DNA from: Nitrospira sp. CR1.1
Lineage (GTDB): Bacteria > Nitrospirota > Nitrospiria > Nitrospirales > Nitrospiraceae
NCBI GenBank assembly: GCA_014055465.1
Contig: WIAF01000007.1
Location: forward strand, 186,001 to 250,000
Direction: 5' to 3'
DNA length: 64,000 nt
Of this stretch, positions 34,922 through 44,503 are shown piece by piece. The position numbers and the translations under genes were made by a program. The notes under the pieces were generated by a model. The model was not told the origin of the DNA, made no database searches, and worked only from the letters and a program-made list of their open reading frames with translations. Every line of letters starts with the position of its first letter. Positions within the stretch are counted from its first letter, which is position 1.

Positions 34922-35932
34922 ATGGTCATCTCACGTCAGATTTGCTTGAGTCTCACACTGGCCATGTTGGGGTTATTGATGACGGCGTGTCTGGTCAGCG
35001 CCGCACCGGGTGATGCTTCCGCGAGCGAAACCATCATCGTTGATGCGGAAATCAAGTCCTATGCGAAGGTCAGCGGCGTGTCTGGGACGATCAACAGCAT
35101 CGGATCGGATACCCTCAACAATCTCATGACGTTGTGGGCGGAGGGATTTCGGAAGCAATACCCCAATGTCAAAATTCAAGTGGAAGGGAAGGGATCGAGT
35201 ACGGCCCCGCCCGCGTTGATCGAAAATACGGCTCAACTGGGTCCCATGTCACGCACGATGAAATCCAGTGAGATTGACGCCTTCGAAGGCAAGTTCGGGT
35301 ATCCCCCCACCGCGTACCCCGTCGCGGTAGATGCGCTGGCGTTGTTCGTGAATAAAGACAATCCGGTTGCAGGGGTCACCATTGCAGAAGTGGACGCCTT
35401 GTTTTCGAAGTCGCGACGCCAGGGGCATACCACAGACTTGACCCGTTGGGGCCAGCTCGGTCATCGCGGCGATTGGGTCAATGCACCGGTGAGTCTCTAC
35501 GGTCGCAACTCGGCATCGGGCACCTACGGATTTTTCAAAGAACACGCGTTGAAGAACGGCGACTTTAAGGATCAGGTGAAGGAGCAGCCGGGATCGGCCT
35601 CGGTGGTGCAAGGCATCAGCGAGGATCGGTACGGCATCGGCTATAGCGGAATCGGATACAGCACATCGGGGGTGAGAATGGTTCCGCTGGCGGCAAAGCC
35701 GGGACAGCCGTTTATTGAACCGACCCATGCGAATACGAAGAATGGAACCTATCCGCTCTGGCGGTATTTGTATATCTATGTGAACCAGGCTCCTGGCAAA
35801 CCTCTCTCCCCCATCGTGAAAGAATTTCTTGCGTACGTCTACAGCAAGGAGGGGCAGTCCGACGTGCTCAGGGATGGATACTTTCCCGTCCCCGGGGCAC
35901 TGGCAGAGAAACAACTCGCCAAGATTCACTAA
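34922..35932 (+). CDS. pstS: Phosphate ABC transporter substrate-binding protein PstS (second copy)
   Basis: 336 residues from the ATG at 34922 (GGAGG 10 bases upstream; GTG at 34916 is also possible). The signal peptide ends with LLMTACLVSA, which contains a possible lipobox (MTAC), so this copy may be lipid-anchored unlike the first. The mature part has IGSDTLNNLMTLWAEGF, KGSSTAPPA, and the phosphate-binding stretch YGRNSASGTYGFFKEH, and the GIGYSGIGY block, similar to the first pstS and to the PstS-like family. Its stop codon overlaps the pstC start (TAATG), so it is the first gene of the pstSCAB-phoU-ppx operon. Confidence 0.92.
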   Translation: MVISRQICLSLTLAMLGLLMTACLVSAAPGDASASETIIVDAEIKSYAKVSGVSGTINSIGSDTLNNLMTLWAEGFRKQYPNVKIQVEGKGSSTAPPALIENTAQLGPMSRTMKSSEIDAFEGKFGYPPTAYPVAVDALALFVNKDNPVAGVTIAEVDALFSKSRRQGHTTDLTRWGQLGHRGDWVNAPVSLYGRNSASGTYGFFKEHALKNGDFKDQVKEQPGSASVVQGISEDRYGIGYSGIGYSTSGVRMVPLAAKPGQPFIEPTHANTKNGTYPLWRYLYIYVNQAPGKPLSPIVKEFLAYVYSKEGQSDVLRDGYFPVPGALAEKQLAKIH

Positions 35933-38160
35933 TGAAGACGAACCCCCTAAGATATTTTTTTGCGCCCGTACGTGTGCGGTCGCTGATCGACCGGGTTGCC
36001 CGCGCTGTCATTACGGTGGGTGGGTTGGCCACCATTGTCAGTATTCTCGGCATGTTCTTTTTTCTGTTTCGCGAAGTCACTCCGCTCTTCACGGCACCGA
36101 GCGCGAAGTTAAGCCAACGCCTGAATGTGCCTGCCTTGCTGGCAGACGAAGGCCCCGCGCAGGTGGCCGTGGATGAACATCGGGAAATCGCGCAGATTTT
36201 CACGTCCGGTGCGATTCAATTTTTTGACCTGGCTTCGGGCCGGCCCATCTTGGTGGAGACACCGGCGCAGCTGACGTCAAGGCAGGTGACGGCCATGGCC
36301 TCGGGAGGCGGCCACACTTCGCGTCTTGCCGTGGGGACGGCTGACGGCGAACTCATAGTGTTAAAGATCGGCACCATGACGGAATTTTCCGAGCAGGGCG
36401 AACGACGGAAACGTCCGCAGATTCACGCCGGTCCACCCATTCCCGTGGCGAAGAGCCCGATTGTTCGCCTGGCCTATCGATCCAACGACCAGGGCAGTCT
36501 CCTTGCCCTTGCTACGAAGGCGGGGCGGCTGTTTCTCGCGAGGATTGCTCCGGATGATCCGGGGGGAGCCGACATGGTTATCACCGAGCTGCCTCAGCCG
36601 CCCAGCGCCGTCACGTCTCTGGCGCTGGACGCATCGCATGAACATCTGTTTGTCGGCACCGCCGACGGGCACGTTGTTCATGTCGGACTGTCAGAGGCCC
36701 AGCCGCCTGAGGTGAGGGGTTCCTACGTGGTCGCTGCGCCCACGACGGCAGTCACCATGTTAGGATTTCTCAGTGGTGATCGCAGTCTGGTGGTCATGGC
36801 GGCTGACGGGGTCGTGTCAACGTGGGGGCTCGTCCGGCGCGCCGACGCGCCATCGGGCTGGAAGCTCACGCAAATGCATACGTTCCGCTCTCATCCCTCG
36901 CCGGTGACCGCATTCGCCCCGTCGCAACGAGTTAAAGGATTTATCACCGGAGATGCGAAGGGAAATGTGTTCCTGCACCACGCCACATCTTCTCAAACAT
37001 TGTTGCGGCTGACCGTCGGCGAGTTTCCCATTCGTGCCGTCTCATTTGCGCCGAAGGGAGATGGGGTGATCGCTCTGGATGAAGCCGGGCAACTGTCGCT
37101 CTATCAGGTCCAGAACCCCTATCCGGAAGTCACATGGGAAACGCTCTTCGGCAAGGTCTGGTATGAGGGGTACGATCAGCCGGCGTATGTCTGGCAATCG
37201 TCTTCTGGGTCGGATGATGTGGAACCGAAACTGGGTTTGCTGCCGCTGGCGTTCGGAACTCTTAAGGGAACAATCTATGCCCTGTTCCTTGCCGTCCCGA
37301 TTGCGATCCTTGCCGCGATCTGCACCTCCCAGTTCATGCATCACGATCTTCGCGCAAAAGTTAAACCGATTATTGAAGTCATGGCGGCCTTGCCGACCGT
37401 GGTACTTGGCTTCCTGGCCGGACTCTGGTTAGCGCCTCTGCTGGAGCGCATGCTCCCGGCTCTCGCTGGCATGGTGCTGGTGTTGCCCATGCTTGTCATC
37501 ACGGCCTCCTTTTTCTGGCACCTCTGTCCCTTGTCGGTTAAACGGCGCCTCTCCCCGGGCAACGAAGCATTGATGTTGATGCCCATTCTGGCGCTCGGGA
37601 TCGGCGGGTGCCTCTGGGCTCATTCCTTTTTTGAAGTTTGGTGGTTCGACGGAAACATCAAAGCCTGGCTTACGAATCGGCTCGGCATCCAATATGATCA
37701 GCGCAACGCCCTGGTCGTCGGCATCGTGATGGGGTTTGCTATCGTGCCGGTGATCTACAGTATTGCCGAGGAGGCGCTCTCCAACGTGCCGAGATCCCAC
37801 ATCGCCGGATCTCTTGCGCTGGGCGCCACCCGTTGGCAAACCGTATGGCATCTGGTGTTGTTATCCGCCAGCCCCGGGATATTTTCCGCTGTGATGATCG
37901 GGTTCGGCCGCGCAATCGGAGAAACCATGATTGTGCTGATGGCCACGGGGAATACCCCGATTCTGGATTGGAATTGGGCAAACGGCTTCCGCACCCTGTC
38001 GGCCAATATTGCCGTCGAAATTCCGGAGGCGCCGCATGGGGGAAGTCTATACCGGGTGCTGTTCTTGGCCGCGCTCCTGTTGTTCATTGTGACGTTCGTC
38101 ATCAATTCATTGGCTGAACTCGTTCGCCAGCGGCTCCGGGATAAATATAGTCATGGGTAA
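35932..38160 (+). CDS. pstC: Phosphate ABC transporter permease PstC with long N-terminal domain
   Basis: 742 residues. One membrane segment (about 25-48, AVITVGGLATIVSILGMFFFLF) is followed by about 390 residues that look like repeated beta-propeller blades (VGTADGELIVLKIG, VGTADGHVVHVGL, GDAKGNVFLHHAT), predicted to be periplasmic. The permease domain starts near residue 442 (TLKGTIYALFLAVPIAILAAI) and includes the ABC coupling motif region SLALGATRWQTVWHLVLLSA near residue 625 and GFGRAIGETM. The long form also occurs in pseudomonads. It overlaps pstA by 8 bases. Confidence 0.93.
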   Translation: MKTNPLRYFFAPVRVRSLIDRVARAVITVGGLATIVSILGMFFFLFREVTPLFTAPSAKLSQRLNVPALLADEGPAQVAVDEHREIAQIFTSGAIQFFDLASGRPILVETPAQLTSRQVTAMASGGGHTSRLAVGTADGELIVLKIGTMTEFSEQGERRKRPQIHAGPPIPVAKSPIVRLAYRSNDQGSLLALATKAGRLFLARIAPDDPGGADMVITELPQPPSAVTSLALDASHEHLFVGTADGHVVHVGLSEAQPPEVRGSYVVAAPTTAVTMLGFLSGDRSLVVMAADGVVSTWGLVRRADAPSGWKLTQMHTFRSHPSPVTAFAPSQRVKGFITGDAKGNVFLHHATSSQTLLRLTVGEFPIRAVSFAPKGDGVIALDEAGQLSLYQVQNPYPEVTWETLFGKVWYEGYDQPAYVWQSSSGSDDVEPKLGLLPLAFGTLKGTIYALFLAVPIAILAAICTSQFMHHDLRAKVKPIIEVMAALPTVVLGFLAGLWLAPLLERMLPALAGMVLVLPMLVITASFFWHLCPLSVKRRLSPGNEALMLMPILALGIGGCLWAHSFFEVWWFDGNIKAWLTNRLGIQYDQRNALVVGIVMGFAIVPVIYSIAEEALSNVPRSHIAGSLALGATRWQTVWHLVLLSASPGIFSAVMIGFGRAIGETMIVLMATGNTPILDWNWANGFRTLSANIAVEIPEAPHGGSLYRVLFLAALLLFIVTFVINSLAELVRQRLRDKYSHG

Positions 38161-39802
38161 ACACTCCACGCGCATGAAAAATTTTTGGCGAGGCGGAGAG
38201 CTCTTCGTCTGGATGACGGCGTCAGGCGTGGCGATCAGTTTGCTGATGGTAGCCGGGATGCTTGCCCTGATCATGTTCAATGGCCTGGGGCAGTTCTGGC
38301 CAAGGACGCTGCAGCAGGTGACGCTGAACACGCAGGAGACGCTGATCGGACAGCTCGTGGGCGAAGAGACAATCCCTCACTCTGGCACGACTGATGCCCG
38401 ATCGGGACAACGCCGCTTTCGGTATCGCGTCGGCAATCGGGATCAATTCGGCTCCGAGTATCGGTGGATCAACGAAGCCGACATCGTGTCGACGTCTTCT
38501 CCAGACGATCTGACGTTCGTGGAGCGGCGCGAATGGGGCCCTGCCTACGGCCGTATCGGCCTGGAGGAAGAAGGCAGCACCGCAACGACTCATGACCAAA
38601 GCACCTGGTCTACCATCGTCAGGCTTGTGGATCGAGCAAACCAGCTGCGCCAGCAAATCGAACATCTCGAGCGCGAGGACATCGGATCAATCAACTATCG
38701 TATCGAAAAGGCCAGGCTTGCGCGGCAGGCTCTAGTGTTGAAAGGTGGAGTTGCTGCAACCACTGCCGAAGCCGACCGGCGTCTCGTCGATGAGATTGCC
38801 GGGCTTGAGCGCGAATACCTCTCCAAGACCCAAGCGTTGGAGCGCTTGCACAAAGAGGCAAGCCAGGACGTGGTGTTCCTCACCCTCTCCACCGGGCGAT
38901 CGGTGCGTCTGCCGCTCGATCAGATCGTGGCCGTCAGCCGGCCGAACGCGATGAATTGGGTTGAGAAGATGATGGCCTATGTCCGTAATCTGTGGCTCTT
39001 TGTTTCAGGCGAACCTCGAGAGGCGAACACGGAGGGCGGGATCTTTCCGGCCATCTTCGGCACGGTCCTGATGGTGTTCTTGATGACGTTGGCGGTCATG
39101 CCCTTCGGTGTCATGGCGGCGGTGTATTTACGGGAGTATGCGAAGCAAGGACCGCTCGTCAGGCTGGTCAGGATTGCGGTGAACAACCTGGCCGGGGTGC
39201 CCTCGATTGTGTTCGGCGTGTTTGGTTTGGCGTTTTTCGTCTATGCGCTCGGAGGAACCATCGACCAGCTTCTGTTTCCTGAATCCTTGCCGAATCCCAC
39301 GTTCGGCACGGGCGGGATTCTCTGGGCCTCCCTGACCCTCGCGCTGCTCACGGTTCCTGTGGTGATCGTCGCAACCGAGGAAGGCCTGTCAGCGGTGCCG
39401 CGCGATTTTCGCGAGGGGTCGGTGGGCCTGGGCGCTACGAAATTCGAGACGATCCGGCATGTCGTTCTACCCTGCGCCTTGCCGGGAATTCTGACGGGAT
39501 TGATTCTCGCCATGGCCAGAGCCGCAGGCGAAGTGGCGCCGCTGATGCTGACGGGCGTCGTCAAGTTAGCCCCGGCGCTTCCACTGGACGAGTATCTTCC
39601 CTTTCTGCATCTCGAACGAAAGTTCATGCATTTGGGTTTTCATATTTACGACGTGGGATTTCAGTCGCCGAACGTCGAGGCGGCAAAGCCGATGGTGTAT
39701 ATGACTACCTTCATTTTGATTCTGGTAGTGGTGCTGTTGAATCTGGCCGCGGTGATGTTGCGCAATCGCTTACGCAAACGCTTCGCGGCGTCGGCGGTGT
39801 GA
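38153..39802 (+). CDS. pstA: Phosphate ABC transporter permease PstA with large insert
   Basis: 549 residues. A first membrane segment (about 20-45) precedes a large extracytoplasmic region of about 250 residues with a coiled-coil part (NQLRQQIEHLEREDIGSINY, ... REYLSKTQALERLHKEA). The permease domain runs from about residue 295 to the end, with TLALLTVPVVIVATEEGLSAV and the coupling helix SVGLGATKFETIRHVVLP. Its start lies within the last codons of pstC. Compared with short E. coli PstA the extra region is unusual but matches the long PstC, suggesting the two extra domains work together. Confidence 0.93.
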   Translation: MGKHSTRMKNFWRGGELFVWMTASGVAISLLMVAGMLALIMFNGLGQFWPRTLQQVTLNTQETLIGQLVGEETIPHSGTTDARSGQRRFRYRVGNRDQFGSEYRWINEADIVSTSSPDDLTFVERREWGPAYGRIGLEEEGSTATTHDQSTWSTIVRLVDRANQLRQQIEHLEREDIGSINYRIEKARLARQALVLKGGVAATTAEADRRLVDEIAGLEREYLSKTQALERLHKEASQDVVFLTLSTGRSVRLPLDQIVAVSRPNAMNWVEKMMAYVRNLWLFVSGEPREANTEGGIFPAIFGTVLMVFLMTLAVMPFGVMAAVYLREYAKQGPLVRLVRIAVNNLAGVPSIVFGVFGLAFFVYALGGTIDQLLFPESLPNPTFGTGGILWASLTLALLTVPVVIVATEEGLSAVPRDFREGSVGLGATKFETIRHVVLPCALPGILTGLILAMARAAGEVAPLMLTGVVKLAPALPLDEYLPFLHLERKFMHLGFHIYDVGFQSPNVEAAKPMVYMTTFILILVVVLLNLAAVMLRNRLRKRFAASAV

Positions 39803-39820
39803 TCACAGGGAGGAGTTCGT

Positions 39821-40684
39821 ATGGAAGTTCACTCAGACAGAGTCACGGCGACGGCGTCAATGGCACCGTTTCGCCCAGCCATCTCCCCGTCCAGAGTCGT
39901 GCCATCCCAGCGGGATCTCGGGTTGCCCGTGCAGGCAAAAATCTCGGTGCGCGATCTCGACTTTTATTACGGGCACCGACAGGCTCTGTTTCACGTGGGA
40001 TTGACGGTGCGGAGCCATTCCGTGACGGCCTTCATCGGCCCTTCCGGTTGCGGAAAATCCACCCTGCTCCGGTGCTTGAATCGCATGAACGACCTGGTGG
40101 AAGGCGCGCGAGCGGCAGGCCGTGTGGAACTGGACGGCGTCGATATCTACGATGCAGCCATTGATGTCACGGATCTCCGGAAGCGCGTGGGCATGGTGTT
40201 TCAGAAATCGAATCCTTTCCCTAAATCGATCTACGACAATGTGGCCTATGGTCCGCGTCTGCACGGGACGAAAGACAAGCGGTCGTTGGACGAGCTCGTG
40301 CAGGACAGCTTGCAAGGAGCGGGTCTCTGGGATGAGGTGAAGGATCGCCTTCAGCACAGCGCCGTCGGACTCTCAGGCGGCCAGCAGCAACGGCTGTGTA
40401 TCGCCCGCGCCCTGGCGGTGCAACCGGAGGTCATCCTCATGGATGAGCCCTGCTCCGCGCTGGACCCCATTGCGACGGGTAAAATTGAGGAGCTCATCTA
40501 TAACTTGAAGGATAGGTACACGGTCGTCATTGTGACGCATAATATGCAACAGGCGGCGCGAGTGTCCGATCAGTGCGGGTTTTTTCTCATGGGGGAGTTA
40601 GTGGAATTTGGCGACACCAAGACCATTTTCACCACGCCTCGCGACAAACGAACCGAAGATTACATCACCGGGCGATTCGGATAA
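39821..40684 (+). CDS. pstB: Phosphate ABC transporter ATP-binding protein PstB
   Basis: ATPase subunit of the Pst transporter. 287 residues: Walker [10 protein letters not shown] at 73-81, ABC signature LSGGQQQRL at 184-192, Walker B VILMDEP at 204-210, plus the PstB-specific [19 protein letters not shown]. About 35 residues longer than the E. coli protein at the N-terminus. It lies 18 bases after pstA, with GGAGG before the ATG. Confidence 0.97.
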   Translation: MEVHSDRVTATASMAPFRPAISPSRVVPSQRDLGLPVQAKISVRDLDFYYGHRQALFHVGLTVRSHSVTAFIGPSGCGKSTLLRCLNRMNDLVEGARAAGRVELDGVDIYDAAIDVTDLRKRVGMVFQKSNPFPKSIYDNVAYGPRLHGTKDKRSLDELVQDSLQGAGLWDEVKDRLQHSAVGLSGGQQQRLCIARALAVQPEVILMDEPCSALDPIATGKIEELIYNLKDRYTVVIVTHNMQQAARVSDQCGFFLMGELVEFGDTKTIFTTPRDKRTEDYITGRFG

Positions 40685-40705
40685 ATCGCGAGAGGAGTTG
40701 GCATC

Positions 40706-41374
40706 ATGCAACGACACTTCGATCAAGACCTCGCACATCTCAAGCAGCAGTTGCTCCGCATGGGCGGCCTGGTCGAATCGCAGATTCAGCAGGCCCTGCA
40801 GGCGCTGGTGGATCGGGATTCCGATCTGGCGGTCGACGTCATCAAGCAGGATCACGACGTCAATGGGTTGGATGTCGAGATCGACGAATTGTGCGTTCAA
40901 TTATTGGCTCTTCAGCAACCCACGGCCCGCGACCTGCGATTTGTCACAACCGGGATGAAGATTTCTTCCGAACTGGAACGGATGGGTGATCTGGCCGACA
41001 ACATCGCCCAGCGCGCATTGGAATTGAACGGCGAGCCCCAGCTCAAACCCTATATCGATATTCCACGCATGGCCAATTGGACCATGCGCATGGTCAAGGA
41101 GTGCCTGGACGCCTTCGTGAATTCCGATCCGGTGTTGGCGCGGAAGGTCTGCGCCGACGACGATTTCGTCGATGAGGTGAACGAACAGTTGTTTCGAGAA
41201 CTGCTCTCCTTTATGCTGGAGGACACGCGCACCATCACGCGCGCGATCCGCCTGACGTTCGTGGCCAAGTCGCTCGAACGTATTGCCGATCACGCCACCA
41301 ATATTGCGGAACTTGTCGTCTATATGGTTGAAGGCAAGAACATCCGGCACGTCGCTCCTACCGCGAGTTTGTAG
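40706..41374 (+). CDS. phoU: Phosphate transport system regulator PhoU
   Basis: 222 residues with two PhoU helical repeats, each with the E/D-rich metal-binding motif (MKISSELERMGDLADNIAQRA, and a second LTFVAKSLERIADHATNIAELV). PhoU couples Pst transport to PhoR/PhoB control and to polyphosphate level. The gene follows pstB by 21 bases and is followed at once by ppx (TAG then ATG with no gap), which is unusual and suggests coupled translation. Confidence 0.96.
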   Translation: MQRHFDQDLAHLKQQLLRMGGLVESQIQQALQALVDRDSDLAVDVIKQDHDVNGLDVEIDELCVQLLALQQPTARDLRFVTTGMKISSELERMGDLADNIAQRALELNGEPQLKPYIDIPRMANWTMRMVKECLDAFVNSDPVLARKVCADDDFVDEVNEQLFRELLSFMLEDTRTITRAIRLTFVAKSLERIADHATNIAELVVYMVEGKNIRHVAPTASL

Positions 41375-42928
41375 ATGCCCAAGCTGGCCGTCCTCGATAT
41401 CGGCACCAATTCCATTCACATGGTGTTAGCCGAGGTCCAGCCGGACTACTCTTATAAAATCCTGGATCGTTTTAAAGATATGACGCGCCTGGGCGACGGG
41501 GTCTTCACGTCCCGGCGCCTGTCGGACCAGGCCATGATGCGAGGGTTGGAAGTGATCCGGACACTCGTGACCCTGGCCCGGAACAAGGGATACGAGCAGA
41601 TTGAAGGCGTCGCGACCAGCGCGGTGCGGGAGGCGCGAAACGGCGGCGAGTTTTTAGATCACGTCCTACAGCAAACCGGCCTGACCGTGCGCGTCATTAC
41701 AGGCGCGGAAGAAGCACGGTTGATTTTTCTTGGCGTGCAGAACAGCGTGGCCCTGCCTGAGCAGCCGACGTTGGTCATTGATATCGGCGGCGGCTCGGTC
41801 GAGGTGATCGTTGGGAACCGCGAGGCCATTTTTCAGGCCAGGAGTCTCAAGCTTGGCGCGATCCGGTTAAAAGATCTCTACCTGTCCAAAACGCCGCCGT
41901 CGAAGACGATGCTCCGGGAATTGGAAGCCGCCGTGACCGTTCAACTGAAGAATGCCTTGGGTTCGTACAAGACCAAGCGGGTGGAACAGATCATCGCGAC
42001 GTCCGGCATGGCGGGAAACCTGGCGGAGGTCATCCATCTGCAACGCACCGGCCGGCCGCTTCCGCAGCTCAATCTGGCCAAGGTGTCGGCAAAGGACATC
42101 GCTGCCGTCGAAAAGCGCCTGGCCGAGGCCTCCTTGAAGACGCGTCTGGCCATGCCGGGACTTGATCCCAAGCGTGTGGATACCCTGCTCCCGGCCGCCA
42201 TGGTGTTCAGGATCCTGCTTGAGGTATTACAGAAGTCCGAACTCACCATCTGCGATAAGGCCATCCGCGAAGGCATTATTTACGATTTCATTCAACGGCA
42301 TCACGAACGTATCCAGGCGGAACGGGATATTCCCGACGTTCGTAGACGGAACATCCTGGCCCTCGCCCATCGATGCCATGTCTCCGAGACCCATGCCCTC
42401 CACGTCGCGGGATTGGCCTTGCGCCTCTTTGATCAGACGAAGGCGTTGCATGGATTCGGGCAACGGGAACGCGAGTGGCTGGAATGTGCCGCGATCCTGC
42501 ATGATATCGGGTATCTCATCAACTCACGGCAACATCACAAACATGCCTATTACCTGATCAAGAACAGCGATCTCTCGGGGTTTACCGCTGAGGAAATCGA
42601 TCTGATCGCGAATGTCGCCCGGTACCATCGGCGCTCGGTTCCCACCCGCAAGCATGATGAATTTACGGCCTTGCCGGAAGGCTCTCAGCGCGTCATCAAT
42701 GTCCTGTCGGCGCTGCTGCGAATCGCGGACGGATTGGACCGAAGCCAGTTTTCAGTCGTGCAGAGTATCGATGTCAAGCTCGGGAAAACCGTGGTCATTA
42801 CCGCGCAGGTCTCAGGTGATGCTGAACTGGAAATTTGGGCGGCGCGCGGCCGCAGCGATCTGTTTGAGAAAGTCTTCAAGCGGCCGCTGCAGTTTATTAC
42901 GACTACCCGGGATGACGAGGCATCCTGA
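41375..42928 (+). CDS. ppx: Exopolyphosphatase / pppGpp phosphohydrolase (Ppx/GppA family)
   Basis: 517 residues. The N-terminal part has the ASKHA fold of the family: LAVLDIGTNSIHMVLAE (residues 4-20), SAVREARN, GAEEARLIFLGV and VIDIGGGSVEVIVG (about 131-144). The C-terminal part is an HD-type domain with HDIGYLIN (His376, Asp377). Chain-shortening of polyphosphate or hydrolysis of pppGpp would be expected. It ends the pst operon directly after phoU, so release of phosphate from polyphosphate seems linked to phosphate supply. Confidence 0.93.
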   Translation: MPKLAVLDIGTNSIHMVLAEVQPDYSYKILDRFKDMTRLGDGVFTSRRLSDQAMMRGLEVIRTLVTLARNKGYEQIEGVATSAVREARNGGEFLDHVLQQTGLTVRVITGAEEARLIFLGVQNSVALPEQPTLVIDIGGGSVEVIVGNREAIFQARSLKLGAIRLKDLYLSKTPPSKTMLRELEAAVTVQLKNALGSYKTKRVEQIIATSGMAGNLAEVIHLQRTGRPLPQLNLAKVSAKDIAAVEKRLAEASLKTRLAMPGLDPKRVDTLLPAAMVFRILLEVLQKSELTICDKAIREGIIYDFIQRHHERIQAERDIPDVRRRNILALAHRCHVSETHALHVAGLALRLFDQTKALHGFGQREREWLECAAILHDIGYLINSRQHHKHAYYLIKNSDLSGFTAEEIDLIANVARYHRRSVPTRKHDEFTALPEGSQRVINVLSALLRIADGLDRSQFSVVQSIDVKLGKTVVITAQVSGDAELEIWAARGRSDLFEKVFKRPLQFITTTRDDEAS

Positions 42929-43039
42929 TTCGGGATCGCTGGTAACGCCCTGCCCTTTCTGTGCCGGCCGGCGTGCGCCGCATCATCGACGGGATATCAT
43001 CGTTTGCCTGAGCAGCAGTCTCCGCGCCGATGCGCAGGT

Positions 43040-43537
43040 TCATGCAAGTGCGCGTAACTGAGATGCCGTGAGCCACCAATCAAGCCGGCCTCTTGCCGGA
43101 CGTACGGATCCTTCGAGATGAAGAAGGCAGGCGCCTGCCTTCTTAAGCGAGAACCCTTTGCAAGGCTTACCCGTGAGGAGAATTCCGGCCGTCGCGCTCA
43201 GGTGCGGCTCGTGGCCTACACACAATACGACCCCGTCGGACGGCAGTGTATTGAGCAGGGAAATCAGCGCGCGCGGGGCGACCTCGGGCTTGAGTTCCGG
43301 GCAGATCCGTAGCGGTGGCGTTGCGGGAATCAACGATGTGAAGATCCTGGCTGTTTCAAGCGCGCGCGTCAGCGGGCTAGAAAGGATATGCGTCGGAATG
43401 AGGCCCAGAGTCAGGAGGCCTTTGATCGATTGCCGGGCGCGGACCAGCCCTTTCTCCGTGAGCGGCCGGTCATGGTCATTTCCGCGCCAGTCCTCACGAT
43501 CGTACGCAATGCCATGTCGAAATAAGAGGCAATCCAT
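43040..43537 (-). CDS. sixA: Phosphohistidine phosphatase SixA
   Basis: 165 residues from the ATG at 43537 (GGAGG 6 bases upstream). It has the RHG motif (LLFRHGIAYD) at the N-terminus, the LTEKGLVRAR block, SSPLTRALETA, and the late GHEPHLSATAG with the second catalytic histidine, so it belongs to the histidine phosphatase superfamily, SixA type, which removes phosphate from phosphohistidine. Cytoplasmic. It is divergent from the CHAD gene; the two starts are about 100 bases apart. Both adjoin the ppx gene. Confidence 0.88.
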   Translation of the reverse strand: MDCLLFRHGIAYDREDWRGNDHDRPLTEKGLVRARQSIKGLLTLGLIPTHILSSPLTRALETARIFTSLIPATPPLRICPELKPEVAPRALISLLNTLPSDGVVLCVGHEPHLSATAGILLTGKPCKGFSLKKAGACLLHLEGSVRPARGRLDWWLTASQLRALA

Positions 43538-43639
43538 CAGCATCCTCCATCGAGACAGACTCGAGCAGTTCGGTAGCGCGATTATTCACGCGATAGGTGA
43601 TGTCCGGTCGCCTCATCGCACAGACATGGACTGACCGCT

Positions 43640-44503
43640 ATGGCAGGCGCGCGACGATCTATTCATACAGGAGCGCAGTCCCCTACTCAAGGGTTGGTCG
43701 ACATGGCCGCGTCCAGTCAGGCCACGGTCCTCAGGTTGTTGCGGCAGGTGATTGCCGGCGACGAGCATGCAGGCACGATCCACGCCATTCGTACGCATTG
43801 CCGAAGACTTCAAGCATTACTGGAATTGTATGGGGAGGCGAGACGCGCCGGCGCAATGGCGGATTGTGTCCGAAGTTTAAGCAAGCTCCGAGCGCTCCAG
43901 GTGTTCCGTCACTATCTGGTCACCCGCGATGCTCCGCAGCAGGATCTGGCCTTGGTGGATGACCGGCTCATCAAAAGGATCAGGAAGCTGAACCGCACAA
44001 AGATCTATCACCGGATCGAGCAAGTTGTCTGGAAGCAGGGGCTTCCCAGGATCACCTCCCCTGCGTATTCCTTGACCGATCGGCTCGACGGGTTGCGTCA
44101 TGAGCACGAATGCCTGCTCAAACGGCTCATCGCAGCCGCATCGGACAACCCCCGGCGAAAGCGCCTTCATGCCTTGCGCCTGGCCCTGAAGACGATCCGG
44201 TATCAGACGGAATGGTTGCCGGGGCGAACGGCAGCAAAACAGGACTTGCTCTCCCAACTCAAACGGGTTCAGGCCCTAATGGGAAAGTATGAGGAACTGG
44301 CTGATTTTCATCGCTGGGGCAAGAAGCTGAGTCCGCCGGTGCAGGCACGCATTAGAAAGGACTGGAGGCGAGCGAGGAAACGGGCCCGGCTTGTTCCCGG
44401 GGAGATGTCGTGGTTATTGGATGCATTGGCAGCCGGGCATGTGTGGACTGCGGCGGGTCATCCCGATGCGTTATTGAACCGGAGGTCCGCCGGAACTCTC
44501 TGA
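43640..44503 (+). CDS. CHAD domain protein (polyphosphate binding)
   Basis: 287 residues. It is all alpha-helical with conserved histidines and basic residues: TIHAIRTHCRRLQALLELYG in the first half and RLHALRLALKTIRYQTEWL in the second, the double CHAD repeat. CHAD proteins bind inorganic polyphosphate and occur at polyphosphate granules. Its place 0.7 kb from ppx and the pst operon supports this. No CYTH domain is fused. Its 3' end overlaps the convergent response regulator gene by 33 bases. Confidence 0.85.
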   Translation: MAGARRSIHTGAQSPTQGLVDMAASSQATVLRLLRQVIAGDEHAGTIHAIRTHCRRLQALLELYGEARRAGAMADCVRSLSKLRALQVFRHYLVTRDAPQQDLALVDDRLIKRIRKLNRTKIYHRIEQVVWKQGLPRITSPAYSLTDRLDGLRHEHECLLKRLIAAASDNPRRKRLHALRLALKTIRYQTEWLPGRTAAKQDLLSQLKRVQALMGKYEELADFHRWGKKLSPPVQARIRKDWRRARKRARLVPGEMSWLLDALAAGHVWTAAGHPDALLNRRSAGTL

